Shown here piece by piece: positions 1 to 10,337 of a stretch of 64,000 bases of DNA. Under the pieces are notes generated by a model. The model worked only from the letters and a program-made list of their open reading frames with translations, was not told the origin of the DNA and did not search any database. The position numbers and the translations under genes were made by a program. Positions within the stretch are counted from its first letter, which is position 1. Each line of letters opens with the position of its first letter. The stretch comes from Sarcomyxa edulis (taxonomy: Eukaryota; Basidiomycota; Agaricomycetes; Agaricales; Mycenaceae), in contig QUOL01000015.1 of assembly GCA_009761415.1 (NCBI GenBank), positions 558,001 through 622,000 on the forward strand, read 5' to 3'.

Positions 1-200
1 CAGCCCGACAAATTGGAGTTACTGAAGAGACAGATAGAGACATTGGAGATCGAACTAGAGGATCTGAAGGACGAGTCCGATGTGCTCAGCGTAGAGAGAA
101 GGATCGAAATCGAAGATGATTTGAAGGAGAAGAGGGAGGAAGCTAAGAGTTGTTTCAAGGCGCGATTTGAAGAAGCTATGGACTCGTGGTCGTGGATAGC
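1..200 (+). pseudogene. HSP78 middle-domain fragment (duplicated, broken)
   Basis: Translation of the first 170 bases is a charged coiled-coil stretch that closely matches the middle domain of the intact HSP78 gene at about 2370-2520. Shared motifs include QIE/QIV-TL-IELE-LK and the SVERR-K/IE-DLK-KREEA pattern. Similarity stops near base 200 and the frame closes at 225, with no AAA+ motifs following. The copy differs from the functional gene at many positions, so it is an old duplicate rather than an assembly artefact. It runs off the left edge, so more of it may lie outside the window. Confidence 0.7.
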
Positions 201-399
201 AGAACGATTATCTCGTCCGAAGTAATGCTGAACGTTGGGGAAGCATGTGCGGGTTCGTCTAATGGAGATGATAAGACTCATTTACAAGGCCCAAGTACAG
301 TACGGTATCTTTCAGGTGCGGATGCGATATTATGGATTGTCCTTGATGTTCGACGTGTCGTCGTTTCCAGCACGTAATTACATAGTGGCTGGAGGGAGT

Positions 400-486
400 G
401 GCACATTTGGCTCTAGGCTTAACGACCTCAGCGATAGCCCTTGGACCATAGACATCCGCGAATACTAACCTTCCTTCACAAGTCAA
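400..486 (-). pseudogene. HSP78 C-terminal fragment, inverted
   Basis: Read on the minus strand, about 428-475 encodes FADVYGPRAIAEVVK. This matches [14 protein letters not shown] in the last AAA+ small domain of HSP78 (about 4045-4110), and the nucleotides match as well. It lies 250 bases from the plus-strand middle-domain fragment but in the opposite orientation, so the two pieces cannot be one transcript. This suggests duplication followed by local rearrangement. Flanking bases (200-400 and 487 onward) show no further similarity that I can see. Confidence 0.6.
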
Positions 487-851
487 TCTCTTGGAGTTGA
501 GTAGTAAACGTCGACATCTTGTCCGATCCCATATTTTTCCCCCGAGCGGTGACGCAGCGAAGCAGCCTGAAGAACAGCTTCAGGACATAACTTCTTGAAT
601 ACTGACATCGAGTCGAGACAGTTGAACGCAACGCAAGACGCGACGTTGAGCAGCTACGAGATCGACGCCGGCCTGGAGATATAAATAGACATTGCTGATC
701 GACGCCGGCCTGCATCTCAATCAGGAAATTACCGGGAAGTTCGAGCGCTTTCTCTTCTTTTCTCAATTCGGACACTCCGGACTTGCTCACCATATTTAAG
801 TGTCGACTTGGGGAGGAGGACTGAATTCTTTCTGCCAATCGTTCAGCTAGA
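487..851. other. HSP78 upstream region with a 16-bp direct repeat
   Basis: This stretch precedes the HSP78 start codon and should contain its promoter and 5' UTR. Two identical copies of GATCGACGCCGGCCTG lie at 660-675 and 697-712, 37 bases apart. A long minus-strand frame (476-838) crosses it but has no recognisable protein features. Confidence 0.4.
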
Positions 852-3800
852 ATGTTGCGTACCCTAGGAAGCGGAAGCGCGAAAGAAATCCCTCAGCTAG
901 CCCTGCGGAGATCGTCTCTACGACATGGATCAAATGGCTTGTTACGCAGTGCGGCGATCTGCCCAAGTGTTTTACCAAAACACTTTCCATCTAGCTCTAT
1001 TTCGGTGCGGTATTATGCGCAACCCCCAGGAGGTGGAGGTGGTGGGGGGTTTCCGGGTGGGTTTCCTGGATTCTCGATGCCCCAGCAGGAGAAGGGTGCT
1101 GCTTTGAAGGAATACGTGAGTTACACTGTAGATGTTGTATTGGTTATATCGATATTGAACCGTGTCCATTCAGAGTGTTGACTTGACAGAGATGGCAAAA
1201 GATGGAAAGCTTGATCCAACAATTGGAAGGGATGAAGGTGAGTTGCTGCTTCTATTCGAGGTGAAGACGTATTCATATCTTTGCAGAGATCCGTCGGACG
1301 ATACAGAGTGCGTAATCACGTTACATATGGAAACTCGGAACGTCTTGATTGACACAGGATGATCATAGTCTTGTCTCGGAGAACAAAGTCCAACCCAGTG
1401 GTAAGCGTGTTTCTGCTCACGAGCCGTCTGAGGCTAATACTGACGATATGTCTACAGCTCATTGGACCCCCAGGTGTCGGAAAGACAGCTATCCTGGAAG
1501 GCCTCGCGAGCCGGATCGTAGCTAAGGAGGTCCCGGAGGTGAGTGTCAAGATGGCATCGTTCACTCACTTCATTTCCTGACGAAGTTACCCGCAGTCCCT
1601 GCAAAACAAACGCGTACTTTCGATCGATTTATCTGCTATCATGGCCGGGAGTGGCATTCGTGGACAATTTGAAGAGAAATTCAAAGCTTTGATACGTGAC
1701 ATCGAGGCAGAGGCAAGTCAAATACAGTATTAGCTCTTCAGTCAGAACAAGAGTTGACATTGTGAACTAGGCAGGGAATGTCATCTGCTTCATCGATGAA
1801 GTCCGTGAGTACATCCACCCCTCTCTTTACCTTTTAGCCCATATATTCACACATATGACCACTCAGATACCCTGTTCAACCTCGGAAAAGCCGAGGGAAG
1901 TATCGATGCGGGACAAATGATCAAACCAGCATTAGCCAGAGGCCTTCAACTCGTTGGTGCCACTACACGTACGTAACCCTTTCTTCTTGACTCCTGTCCC
2001 CGAATACGAACTAACGTTTGTCTTCTCTTCTATTCCCAGCGGACGAGTATCGCAAAACCATCGGCAAAGACGCAGCCCTCGAACGACGATTCCAACCCGT
2101 GCAAATTGAAGAACCGACAGTCGAGTCGACGATTAGTATTCTGCGAGGACTTAAATCGAAATACGAGGTTCATCATGGGGTGGAAATCGCTGATAGCGCT
2201 CTCGTCACTGGTACGTGGTTCTTCCCCCTCTCTCTCCAAGTCAAAAATGAATCTGACCTTTTCTAGCTGCTGTCTACGGAGCTAGATACATCTCTGACCG
2301 ATTCCTTCCCGACAAAGCTATCGACTTGGTGGACGAAGCTGCTTCGTCGCTTCGATTAGCACAGGAATCCAAGCCGGATGAATTGGAGTCATTGGACCGT
2401 CAAATAGTGACTCTGCAGATCGAACTAGAGAGTCTGAAGAACGAATCTGATGTGTTCAGCGTAGAGAGAAGGACTAAAGTCGAGAATGACTTGAAGGCAA
2501 AGAGGGAGGAAGCGAGGGTCCTTACGGAGATCTGGCAGGCAGAACGTGCCCGCCTCGACCGTACGAAAGACCTCAAAGAACGACTCGAAGAAGCTAAATA
2601 CCAACTCGAAGTCGCGCAACGTCAAGGCCGATTCGATGTCGCCAGTCGTCTTCGGTTCTCCACCATTCCTGACCTTGAGCGACAGCTTCCGAAGGAAGAC
2701 GCGGATGGGAATGGAGGCAAGGAAGATTCGGAGAGTCCTTTGGCGATGTTGCATGATCGAGTGACTTCTAATGATATCGCGAGGGTGGTGGCCAAGTCTA
2801 CGGGTATACCTGTGCAGAATTTGTTGAAAGGGGAGCGGGATAAACTCGTGCATGTGAGTCTCCCCGTGTTTTTTCTTGTTGTTTGGTATTGGGTACTGAC
2901 GTTCCATTAGATGGAAGATGCGCTCCGTCAACGCGTCGTAGGCCAAGATCATGTAGTCTCAGCCGTCAGCGACGCTGTTCGAATCTCCCGTGCAGGGCTA
3001 CAAGCACCCAATCGCCCCATTGCGTCTTTCCTGTTCCTCGGACCTACAGGTGTAGGAAAGGTATGCACATTCGTTGTTCCTTTGGCATAATTGCTCAAAA
3101 TAATGTGTCCATAGACGGAACTGTGTAAAGGACTGGCTAGTTTCCTGTATAACGATGAACAGCGGGGTCTGTGAGTGGCACCTTTTGTTTCACTTCTTTC
3201 TTCTTCATATCTGACTTTTGGTATAGCATCAATATCAACATGTCAGAGGTGAGTATACAAGGAACCTGTGCACGCTTGTAGGTACGAGCCACTCATGCCT
3301 TTTTGTGTCTAGTACCACGATCGACACACTATCTCGCGTTTGATCGGTGCTGCTCCTGGGTACGTTGGGTTTGAGGAAGGAGGTAAGTGAAGAGTGGTTG
3401 TCGCTTTAGATTCGAGGATCTCATCGTCTCGCAGGACAACTCACCGAAGCTGTTCGTCGAAAGCCGTATGGTGCGTATAATCACTGACAAACTCAAACTT
3501 CCGGATAGTTGTTCACGTCAGACGTGTAGCTGTTGTCCTTCTCGACGAACTCGAGAAAGCGCACAAGGTATGCACAAATGTTCACTATCCCAAGAATCAC
3601 GCTGACCACTTGTTGAAAGGACGTGGCTATGATCCTATTGCAAATTCTAGACGAAGGAAGTATAACCGACAGTCAAGGTCGCAAGGTCGATTTCAAGGTA
3701 CACATCCATTAATCCCTCTATTCACGATGCCCTGCTAAAGCTAACACCTCTCCGCAGAACACCATCATCTGCCTAACAAGCAACCTGGGCAGCGACATCC

Positions 3801-4340
3801 TAGCCCACCAATCCGCCTCCTCCCCAGACGGCGTCGTCACCGCCGAAGCACGAAACGAGGTCCTAGAACGCACATCCGAGTATTTCCCACCAGAACTCCT
3901 TAATCGTCTCGACTCGATGTTAGTATTCAACAAATTATCCCCTGCATCCATCCTGCAAGTGGTTTCGCTGCGTTTGGAGGACGTCGCGTCCCGGTTGAAG
4001 AATCGGAGGATTGAGTTGGATGTTGATTCTGCTGCGAGGGATTGGCTTGCGAAGGAGGGGTATTCGGATGTTTATGGCGCGAGGGCTATTGCTAGGGTCG
4101 TTAGGGCTGAGGTGTTGTTCCCGTTGGCTCAGAAACTGTTGAGGGGGACTATAAGGTACGTTCGTCACATCGAGATAGTTATGCCATGTTTTCTGACGCG
4201 ACTTTAACAGGGACGGTGACACTGTAGAGATACGTGTTGGAACCGACAACAAGTTAGATATCAAGGATAATCACCCTCCGGATTCTTCGATCATGTCTTC
4301 AACTTCGCCGGCTGAAGAGATCCAGATGGCTTCGGAGTGA
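852..4340 (+). CDS. HSP78: Mitochondrial ClpB-type disaggregase Hsp78
   Basis: Encodes an 816-residue class I Clp/Hsp100 ATPase that pulls apart aggregated proteins in the mitochondrial matrix together with Hsp70. I place 19 exons: 852-1115, 1174-1237, 1287-1307, 1369-1400, 1458-1538, 1596-1712, 1771-1804, 1867-1968, 2040-2210, 2267-2853, 2911-3060, 3115-3170, 3227-3248, 3313-3382, 3435-3470, 3530-3567, 3620-3697, 3758-4155, 4211-4340. The first 70 residues are basic and Ser-rich with a glycine run, like a presequence. The ClpB N-domain is absent, as in yeast Hsp78. Walker A1 is GPPGVGKT (ending at about residue 137), Walker B1 is FIDE (202/203), the coiled-coil middle domain spans about 330-450, Walker A2 is GPTGVGKT (about 542) and Walker B2 is LLDE (608/609). 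The intron after exon 6 begins with GC. The gene converges on the secreted-protein gene 155 bases away. Confidence 0.96.
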
Positions 4341-4495
4341 TCACAGACTGTTTCATAATAGCATGCTTGCACTGAATAGACTAATACCACCACTCAATCT
4401 GTAGCCTTAACACCCCCTCATATCTCACATGTATATAAGTAGATTTATCGCATACTGTACTTCCGTTGTAAATGAACCCTGTCACCTCCATGTCA

Positions 4496-5132
4496 TCACA
4501 ACTTCTGCTCGATCAGAAACGCCCAGAACTCCGCACAACCCTCGCCAGCTTTCAACGTCGCTTCAAACGCATCCCAGCTCGAAAACAATGTAGTGATACC
4601 GACGATATCAACGATCGCAACCCAATCCGACGGCGGCAACAAGCAGAGTCCACTATCCACATAACACATAGCATGCGTTCCAAAAGCCTTATCCTTGATC
4701 GCATCACAAGTCGTATTGACCGCCCCCGTCGCTTCAGGAATAAGCTGCGTCTGTAGACAAAGCATAGTATCCAACATCCACACTTGGCCTTTTGCGCTGA
4801 GCTCGGAACGGTCGTCGCTGAACCTCTGACAATACTTTTGGCCGTAGCCGATGGGGTAGCCGTACTGACCGCAGTGATAGGCGGCTTCGAGACAGTCGGC
4901 GTAGAAGCTGCAGCTGTCGCGGGGTGGGTTGGAGCATTCGTTCAGTGGTGGTGGTGTTATGACGTTTCGGCGCGGATACGTGCCTAGGACTGAGACGGAA
5001 CGGCTGTGGACGACTGATGAGAGTAAGAAGAGCATTGGCAGGAGTGCTATGCTGCAACGGTGCGCGTGCCGTGTCAATTCATGTCAGAGGGTATTGGGAG
5101 TGAATTGAGGAGACTTACAATATCAACATCAT
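4496..5132 (-). CDS. Secreted cysteine-rich protein
   Basis: Encodes a 189-residue protein from exons 5119-5132 and 4496-5051. I chose the start at 5132 because splicing this 14-nt exon gives MMLIF followed by a hydrophobic run (IALLPMLFLLSSVV), a clear signal peptide; the later ATG in the unspliced frame would spoil it. The mature part has ten cysteines, including C-x5-SCSFYADCLEA and later AMCYVDSGLC spacing, and no membrane segment, so it is probably secreted and disulphide-bonded. The GQVW...LC and AF.THAMCYV...GLC pattern faintly recalls fungal stanniocalcin-like proteins, which is a guess. Function is unknown. It is divergent from the J-domain gene, with 505 bases between their starts. 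Confidence 0.8.
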
Positions 5133-5637
5133 GAGATCCTCTAGTAGTGAGCGAGAATCGTCAGACGGTTTATCTGTGGGCAGTTTTATGATGGATTATG
5201 TATGTAGGTTTCCTAGATAGCAAAGCCACCGACTGCTACTCAGGCTGATTGCATTTGTCGCGTGTGTATTCTGTTCTGGAATGACAGGTTGAATGAGTGC
5301 AAGTACATAGTATAACGCAGTCCATCTCACGGTCATTCCTTCGGTCGTTCTCCATAGGTGAGAAGATGAGATGGCACCAGTGCTGGTGGGAGGACCGTGA
5401 CACTCAGGCTGACAGCGCCGGCATCCGGCGGCATTTGCCTAATTAGGGTATTTGCCGGTGCTTGCATGCAAGGCCATCGCCGTCGACTTCCCCGGCCGAA
5501 CATCCGCTAAAATGTCTCGATCATCTCCTACTCACTGGCATTTCTAGGCTCACTTGGAGTTCTCCTCGAGCTCTTCTCCCAATCTCTCCATCTCACGGCC
5601 TTGTATCTCTATCTCTATATATATTCATCTCTTGGCG
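5133..5637. promoter_or_regulatory. Divergent intergenic region
   Basis: This 505-base gap lies between the start of the secreted-protein gene (minus) and the start of the J-domain gene (plus), so it should hold both promoters. I see no ORF with protein-like features and no strong repeat. The last 80 bases before 5638 are pyrimidine-rich (CT-rich runs), as is usual near fungal transcription starts. Confidence 0.4.
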
Positions 5638-6487
5638 ATGGCATACCGTCTAGCAGCCCTCCCAACTCAATTGCATCTCCTAATTCACGCACGTCTAGCT
5701 TCAACAGCCTCAACATCATCCACTGGTAGCTCCACATCAAATCCATACCCGTACCCAACAAATCCTCGTCCAACACCTCATCAAATATTCCACCTCCCAC
5801 ATAACGCTTCCCAACAGGATATCAAGGCAAGATGTGTGTTCTAATCTCTCCGCAAACTCGTACACCATCCACTTATATTTTTTCTTCGTAAGATTACGAC
5901 CTAGTCCGAATCCACCACCCAGATTCGACCCATTGTCGTTCCATATCTGCCGCAGATAGACACGCTCACTTTCAAGCTATAAGCTCGGCCTACGATATCC
6001 TCCGTCGGAAGCATTTCAGCTCGGGGAACTCGGCTGACGATGCTTACCTCTACGAAGAGATTGCACGGCGTAAACGAGCGTTCCATAGGAGCCATAATCG
6101 ACATGCGGAATATACAAACATGCGCAGAAGGGATTGGAATGCGGGCGCTGATGATAGATGGAAAGATCAGCTTATCATCCTGGCGGGCGTCTTGGTGCGT
6201 TTCGTTCAATACACCCCGAACTTTACTCACAAATAGTCTGTTAGTAGACCCTCCTAGCTGGCCTCGCCCCCGGGTTTTTTCTATCTCCTTTCCAAATGGA
6301 CAAACGACATCTAGAGGCGTGGCAGAACCTATCACAGGCCCAAAGTGAAGCGAGGGAATGGGGAGTAGAACGGAGAGCTGAGCTGAAGAAGAGAGCTCGG
6401 GAAATCAAAGCTGCTAATGCTGCTGCGCGGAAGGTTCTCGAGGTAGATCTTGCCAAGAAGGAAAGCGAAGTTCGTGATGATTCGTAG
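5638..6487 (+). CDS. J-domain (DnaJ-like) protein, predicted mitochondrial
   Basis: A 245-residue protein from exons 5638-5833, 5893-6194 and 6248-6487. The first 40 residues lack acidic residues and contain Arg, Leu, Ser and Thr, like a mitochondrial presequence. A J-domain follows at about 50-115, starting PHQIFHLP and containing DLVRIHHPD with the HPD motif that activates Hsp70 ATPase, then AYDILRR. A hydrophobic segment (LIILAGVLTLLAGL) at about 160-175 suggests a membrane anchor, and the last 65 residues are a charged helix rich in Lys, Glu and Ala. An upstream in-frame ATG at 5554 exists, but 5638 gives a better presequence. Its Hsp70 partner cannot be named from sequence. Confidence 0.85.
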
Positions 6488-6584
6488 TATGTATGTCTGC
6501 ATTTTTCAAGCGCGGGACATGTAACACCAGACAAAAGATGTCAAGGAACGACGTGTTGGTGCACTAAAGCTGATATGGTCTCAT

Positions 6585-6862
6585 AAAAAGGTACTCCTGG
6601 AAAATTCACTTTCGAGGGCCGTCCCCCGATTCAGGAATATATTCATTACTCGTATCGTGACGCTGGCGAGGTCTACATCCTTATTTACAATGTACACAAA
6701 TTGACATCTGTCTCCGCCTAAACTAGACTAAGGTAACGGGTTGTACCTCGATGGAGTTCTGGAGCCGCTGGGGGAACCTCTAGATGAAGACGATCTTCTC
6801 TTACCTTGCGAGCAATTCAAGTCACCATCGTGTTCAAGTTGACAGAGCTAGTCCTTGTTATG
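6585..6862 (+). pseudogene. Kinase-like paralogue fragment on the opposite strand
   Basis: The plus strand here encodes KFTFEGRPPIQEYIHYS...DAGEVYILIYN, then after about 80 unrelated bases LEPLGEPLDEDDLLLPCEQFK. Both match the intact minus-strand gene at 8833-9990 (YVFEGRPPIQEYIRRSYYDADEIYILVLEQLGKPLDED). The splice donor after the last block is degraded (GTCACC in place of GTAAGT), and only about ten bases of the next exon remain (ACAGAGCTAGTCC against ACAGAGCCGAGTTG). There is no N-lobe and no catalytic loop. It is a truncated copy inverted relative to all other members of the array. Confidence 0.7.
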
Positions 6863-6993
6863 CATGTGCTATACTCGCCGCCTTCTGAACCTGTTCACGC
6901 AAGACTTCTCAATTTTCGGGGTCAATTTTCGGGAGTACATATATTGGACCGCACTGTACACGAATATTTCTAACAGACAGGCTATTGACAGAT

Positions 6994-8224
6994 CTAGTAG
7001 ATGCCTTTCTTTGCTGATGGAAGAACCGTACGCACAACGACATCAAGACCTTCTTCAGTGAACTGCATTATCCTCTCCGGTCTCAAATCCCTCTTGTGCG
7101 AATGGCTAAAGTCGAAAAGACGTACACAATGGCAACGCTCATGAGCAGGACAGAAAGCGGACCACTCGGGGGAGCTGGTCTGTATGTTGCTGCATTGTAC
7201 ATCACAATGTTCAATATGCAGGCCTGCAAGGTCCTCGGCAACCTCATAAATATCTTTTCTATGGTGCATGTTAGACGATGGTAATGAAGAGCACGCAACT
7301 TCAAGACTCACTTGACAGCCTCTTCGGACATGCTTGGCCACAACGTGAGGGGAAAGGCAAGTTTACCGCTCAATTTCTCCAGAAGGAGAACATAAACCTC
7401 TTTAGGTGCAAAGGTGGATTTACGAATGTACGTTTTTGCCTGGGGATAGTTTTCGAGAAAAGGGTTACCGTATTTGCCAGGCTCGTTGTTGCTGGTACTA
7501 TCATCCGAGTCATTGTCATCTGGGTCATCTTCGCTGCCATAACTATCGCTGTCGTCATCACTATGTGACTCGAAGTCGCATTTACTCTCGAGTATACACC
7601 TTTTAGGCAACCATCCAGCAAATATGCCATAGCATCTTGGGATCGCGATTCCCTGTATAGTCTCCATTTCCTCATAGAGTGCCGCTTCGCGCACAAGAAA
7701 AGCGATCTGAGTCGCAGTAGCAACTTTGATAACCAAGGGTGGGAGAGAGGTTTTCGGTTTAGATTCCTCGGAAATTATGGTTGAGTATACGCGGGAATTT
7801 GTACCGACTTTACGACGATCGTCTTCAGCTTCGTAGTACCGAGTAGGATCCCAAAGAGGGGTATCCACAGACAATGAGAGGTGCATATCTCCTGGAGGAG
7901 GAAGACGAGAGGGAAGTCGCGCAGGCGGTCCATCGTGTAGGCGGTAAAGAGCGACGGCCAGGTCGTCTTTCACCACAGTCTTTGGATAGAATGGGGTGTA
8001 TCTCAGAACAGGAAGTTGGACTCGCGACAGAGTCAAGGAAGGACAAGCCCCGCTCGGACTCGTAGGAAGCCTAGAAACTGTCACCGTGGCAATCGCGTTC
8101 ATCGCCTACAAATTAATGAGATTCTTCATAATGGTTCGGGGTAAGTATGAAAGGAACGTACTAAGTATTCAGGATCGTCAGTGAGTGACAAAGTAGATAG
8201 AGCAGACTCAATTGTGGACGACAT
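6994..8224 (-). CDS. Kinase-like protein, array copy A
   Basis: Encodes 373 residues from exons 8162-8224, 7312-8105 and 6994-7258. The N-lobe contains PPLVIKVATATQ (candidate beta-3 Lys148), then REAALYEE and the family signature IAIPRCYGIF. An acidic Asp/Ser stretch (DDDSDSYGSEDDPDD) forms an insert before the hinge-like YVLLLEKL. Exon 3 carries a catalytic-loop equivalent HCDVQCSN (His302, Asp304, Asn309) and LFDFS in place of DFG (Asp334). The Lys after the catalytic Asp is replaced by Gln and the glycine loop is not recognisable, so activity is doubtful. The two intron positions and phases (0 and 2) are the same as in copies B and C and in the decayed copy D. It is closest to copy D. Substrate unknown. 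Confidence 0.75.
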
Positions 8225-8519
8225 GATGCTAGTGGGACTGTGTTCAAGTCAAGCCGTGACTCGCTAGAAACTTATATAAATGCAGAGGACTGCTTAGTCA
8301 GCACTCTAACGATTTCTTGCCACCGACTCTCCTGCATAATTCCACGTACACGAGCGTACGCGCCACGTACGTTTCCTTCCATTCGAATCTCAGATACGAG
8401 AGCAAATCGAATATGTCTCGGAGCTAGATAGAGTGGAGAACACTTTGACTAGCTGGATGCGATACGCAACGTCAACTTGAAAGTCATCGTTCTTGTATAC
8501 TGTATTCTGGTCCGAGGCT

Positions 8520-8775
8520 TTACCAAAGGTGGCTATGGCATCCATATCATCGTTAGATCCACCTGACATTGCTGGTGCAACTGTCAATTTGTGAGTCTTG
8601 CTCAGACTCGCCGCTCTGAGTGTGAAAGAAAGAGGGAGAAAGACGTACTGTGTCAAATTCTTGAGCGAGGGTGATCCGGATGGTCTCGCCATGACCAGGT
8701 TCAGTCGTTGAACCAGAGACATCCGGTATTTCAGTCCATCTTGAGTATTCTGAGTCAGAAGACGGTGACAATCAC
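8520..8775 (-). pseudogene. Truncated 5' piece of a kinase-like paralogue
   Basis: Two blocks here match the 5' region of copy B. Minus-strand bases near 8530-8575 (encoding VAPAMSGGSNDDMDAI) align with exon 1 of B (VALTLAGAPNGDTNAL), but the ATGTCT before the GTT is replaced, so the start codon is lost. About 8650-8700 matches the B upstream region at 10050-10100 (shared AGCGAGGGTGATCCG and TCTCGCCA). After exon 1 the similarity ends, with no N-lobe or C-lobe. It is a duplicated promoter-plus-first-exon remnant. A frame to 8405 stays open but looks unlike any kinase. Confidence 0.55.
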
Positions 8776-8832
8776 CGCTCGAAATAATCAATTCAGAGGG
8801 TAAGTAGCACATATATGCGAAGGACTGGTTTC

Positions 8833-9990
8833 CTACTCCCCCACGAAGCGCAGAACGTCGTAATACTCCGTGAGAAGTTCCTCATATGTAAGCTCTCGCT
8901 TGAATCCATGACTGAAATCAATGTAACGATAACCGTGCGTGCATTGGTGGCGAGGGCAGAATTTCCGCCATTCGGGCTCTCCAGCTTCTACAATATTGCT
9001 GCCTCTGACATCACCTTGTTCAACACAGAGTCGAGCAATATCTTCTGTGATGCCAGTCAACTCGGCTCTGTATAGCATCAGTGAACTGGATGGCAGAGGT
9101 TTCTAGATGATCGTGACTTACTTCAACTGTTTGCGAGGCAAGTCGGGAGGGTTGTCTTCGTCAAGAGGTTTCCCCAGCTGCTCTAGGACAAGAATATAGA
9201 TCTCGTCGGCATCATAATACGACCGACGAATATATTCCTGAATTGGGGGACGACCCTCAAAGACATAGTCGTCAGGAGCACCCTTTGGTAACGGCACGAT
9301 CTCACTGTCGGACTCATCGGAGTAGAGCTCGTCTTTCCAGTATCTAGGCCTTTTCTCGATCAATGAGAAACCATCTGGTAGCCGCCCCTTGAAGAGCCCG
9401 TAGCAACGAGGAATCGCAATGCCCTGTATGCTTTCTAGCTCCTCGTAAATCGAAGCTTCTCGCACAAGAAGCGCAATACGAGTTGGACGAATGACTTTCA
9501 CAACCAATGGGGGGACGCGGGAAATTAGATGTATCGAGTCGCCTGTTAGACTCGTCGAGAAGGCTTGAGATGAAGAGCCCCAACCGAGTAGGGTACTCAA
9601 TGACAGTGATAAATTCATGTTCCCGGGTTCAGGAAGTTGCGAGGGTAAGCGATCAGGAGGACGCCGGCCAGGCAAGCATATTTGGTTGTGATGCTCATCG
9701 CCGAAGATCTCTCTATCATACCTAGTCACGTATGGAGTGACTTCTAAGAGAGGAGGGGTTACACGATGCATTTGAAGTGGGATAGGCTGAGGCGATTCCG
9801 AGGCGCTTTGGTGGAAAGGCACGACTAATCCTGTGATGAACACCGTAGAAAACGCGTTGAATGGCTGGATATGCAAGTAAGCAATCGTTCTCATGATTCC
9901 AGTGTGAGAACTTACCAAAGGCTTTTGACTCTCGTATAGCGCATTTGTATCACCGTTAGGTGCACCTGCCAATGTTAGTGCAACAGACAT
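8833..9990 (-). CDS. Kinase-like protein, array copy B
   Basis: Encodes 350 residues from exons 9916-9990, 9122-9864 and 8833-9067. Visible parts are PPLVVKVIRPTR (beta-3 Lys), REASIYEELESIQG (alpha-C Glu), IAIPRCYGLF, the block VFEGRPPIQEYIRRS, hinge-like YILVLEQLGKPL, then EQGDVRGSN and YIDFS. The His of the HRD motif is Gln290, while Asp292 and Asn297 remain, and DFG reads DFS (Asp323). It groups with copy C. The first intron (51 nt) could be read through in frame, so I placed it by comparison with copies A and C. Probable pseudokinase or a divergent small-molecule-kinase-like fold; not testable from sequence alone. Confidence 0.75.
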
Positions 9991-10337
9991 ATTGAGAATC
10001 GTGCTGTGAGTGTAGAAAACACGATGAGGTGCTCAGCAAGGAGAAATACGTACTAACACACTAAGCGAGGGTGATCCGAACGTTCTCGCCAACGAAAACA
10101 GTATCGGTCTTGAAGTAATTGATTTCTTGAGTCGTCCATGCTGAGTATCATATACCGGCGTAGAAAAAGGTGTTTTTGAGTCTGACCGCGACAAGAGGAA
10201 TTCGAAGGTGGTCGAAGGACTCAAAGAGGTGGCTGTGCAAATTATCTTCGTCGTTGAAGACCATCACACTCATCGCAACCAGATTCAAGCATCGGCTTCG
10301 ATTCGTAAGTCGTATATACTCATGCTAGGTATATGCT

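Noticed and set aside
476..838. 120-codon minus-strand frame upstream of HSP78
   Set aside because: Lies in the promoter region and spans the direct repeats; no protein features.
6585..6862. Plus-strand fragment as an exon of the J-domain gene
   Set aside because: The J-domain gene ends with a stop at 6487 and the fragment matches the kinase-like family, not J-domain proteins.
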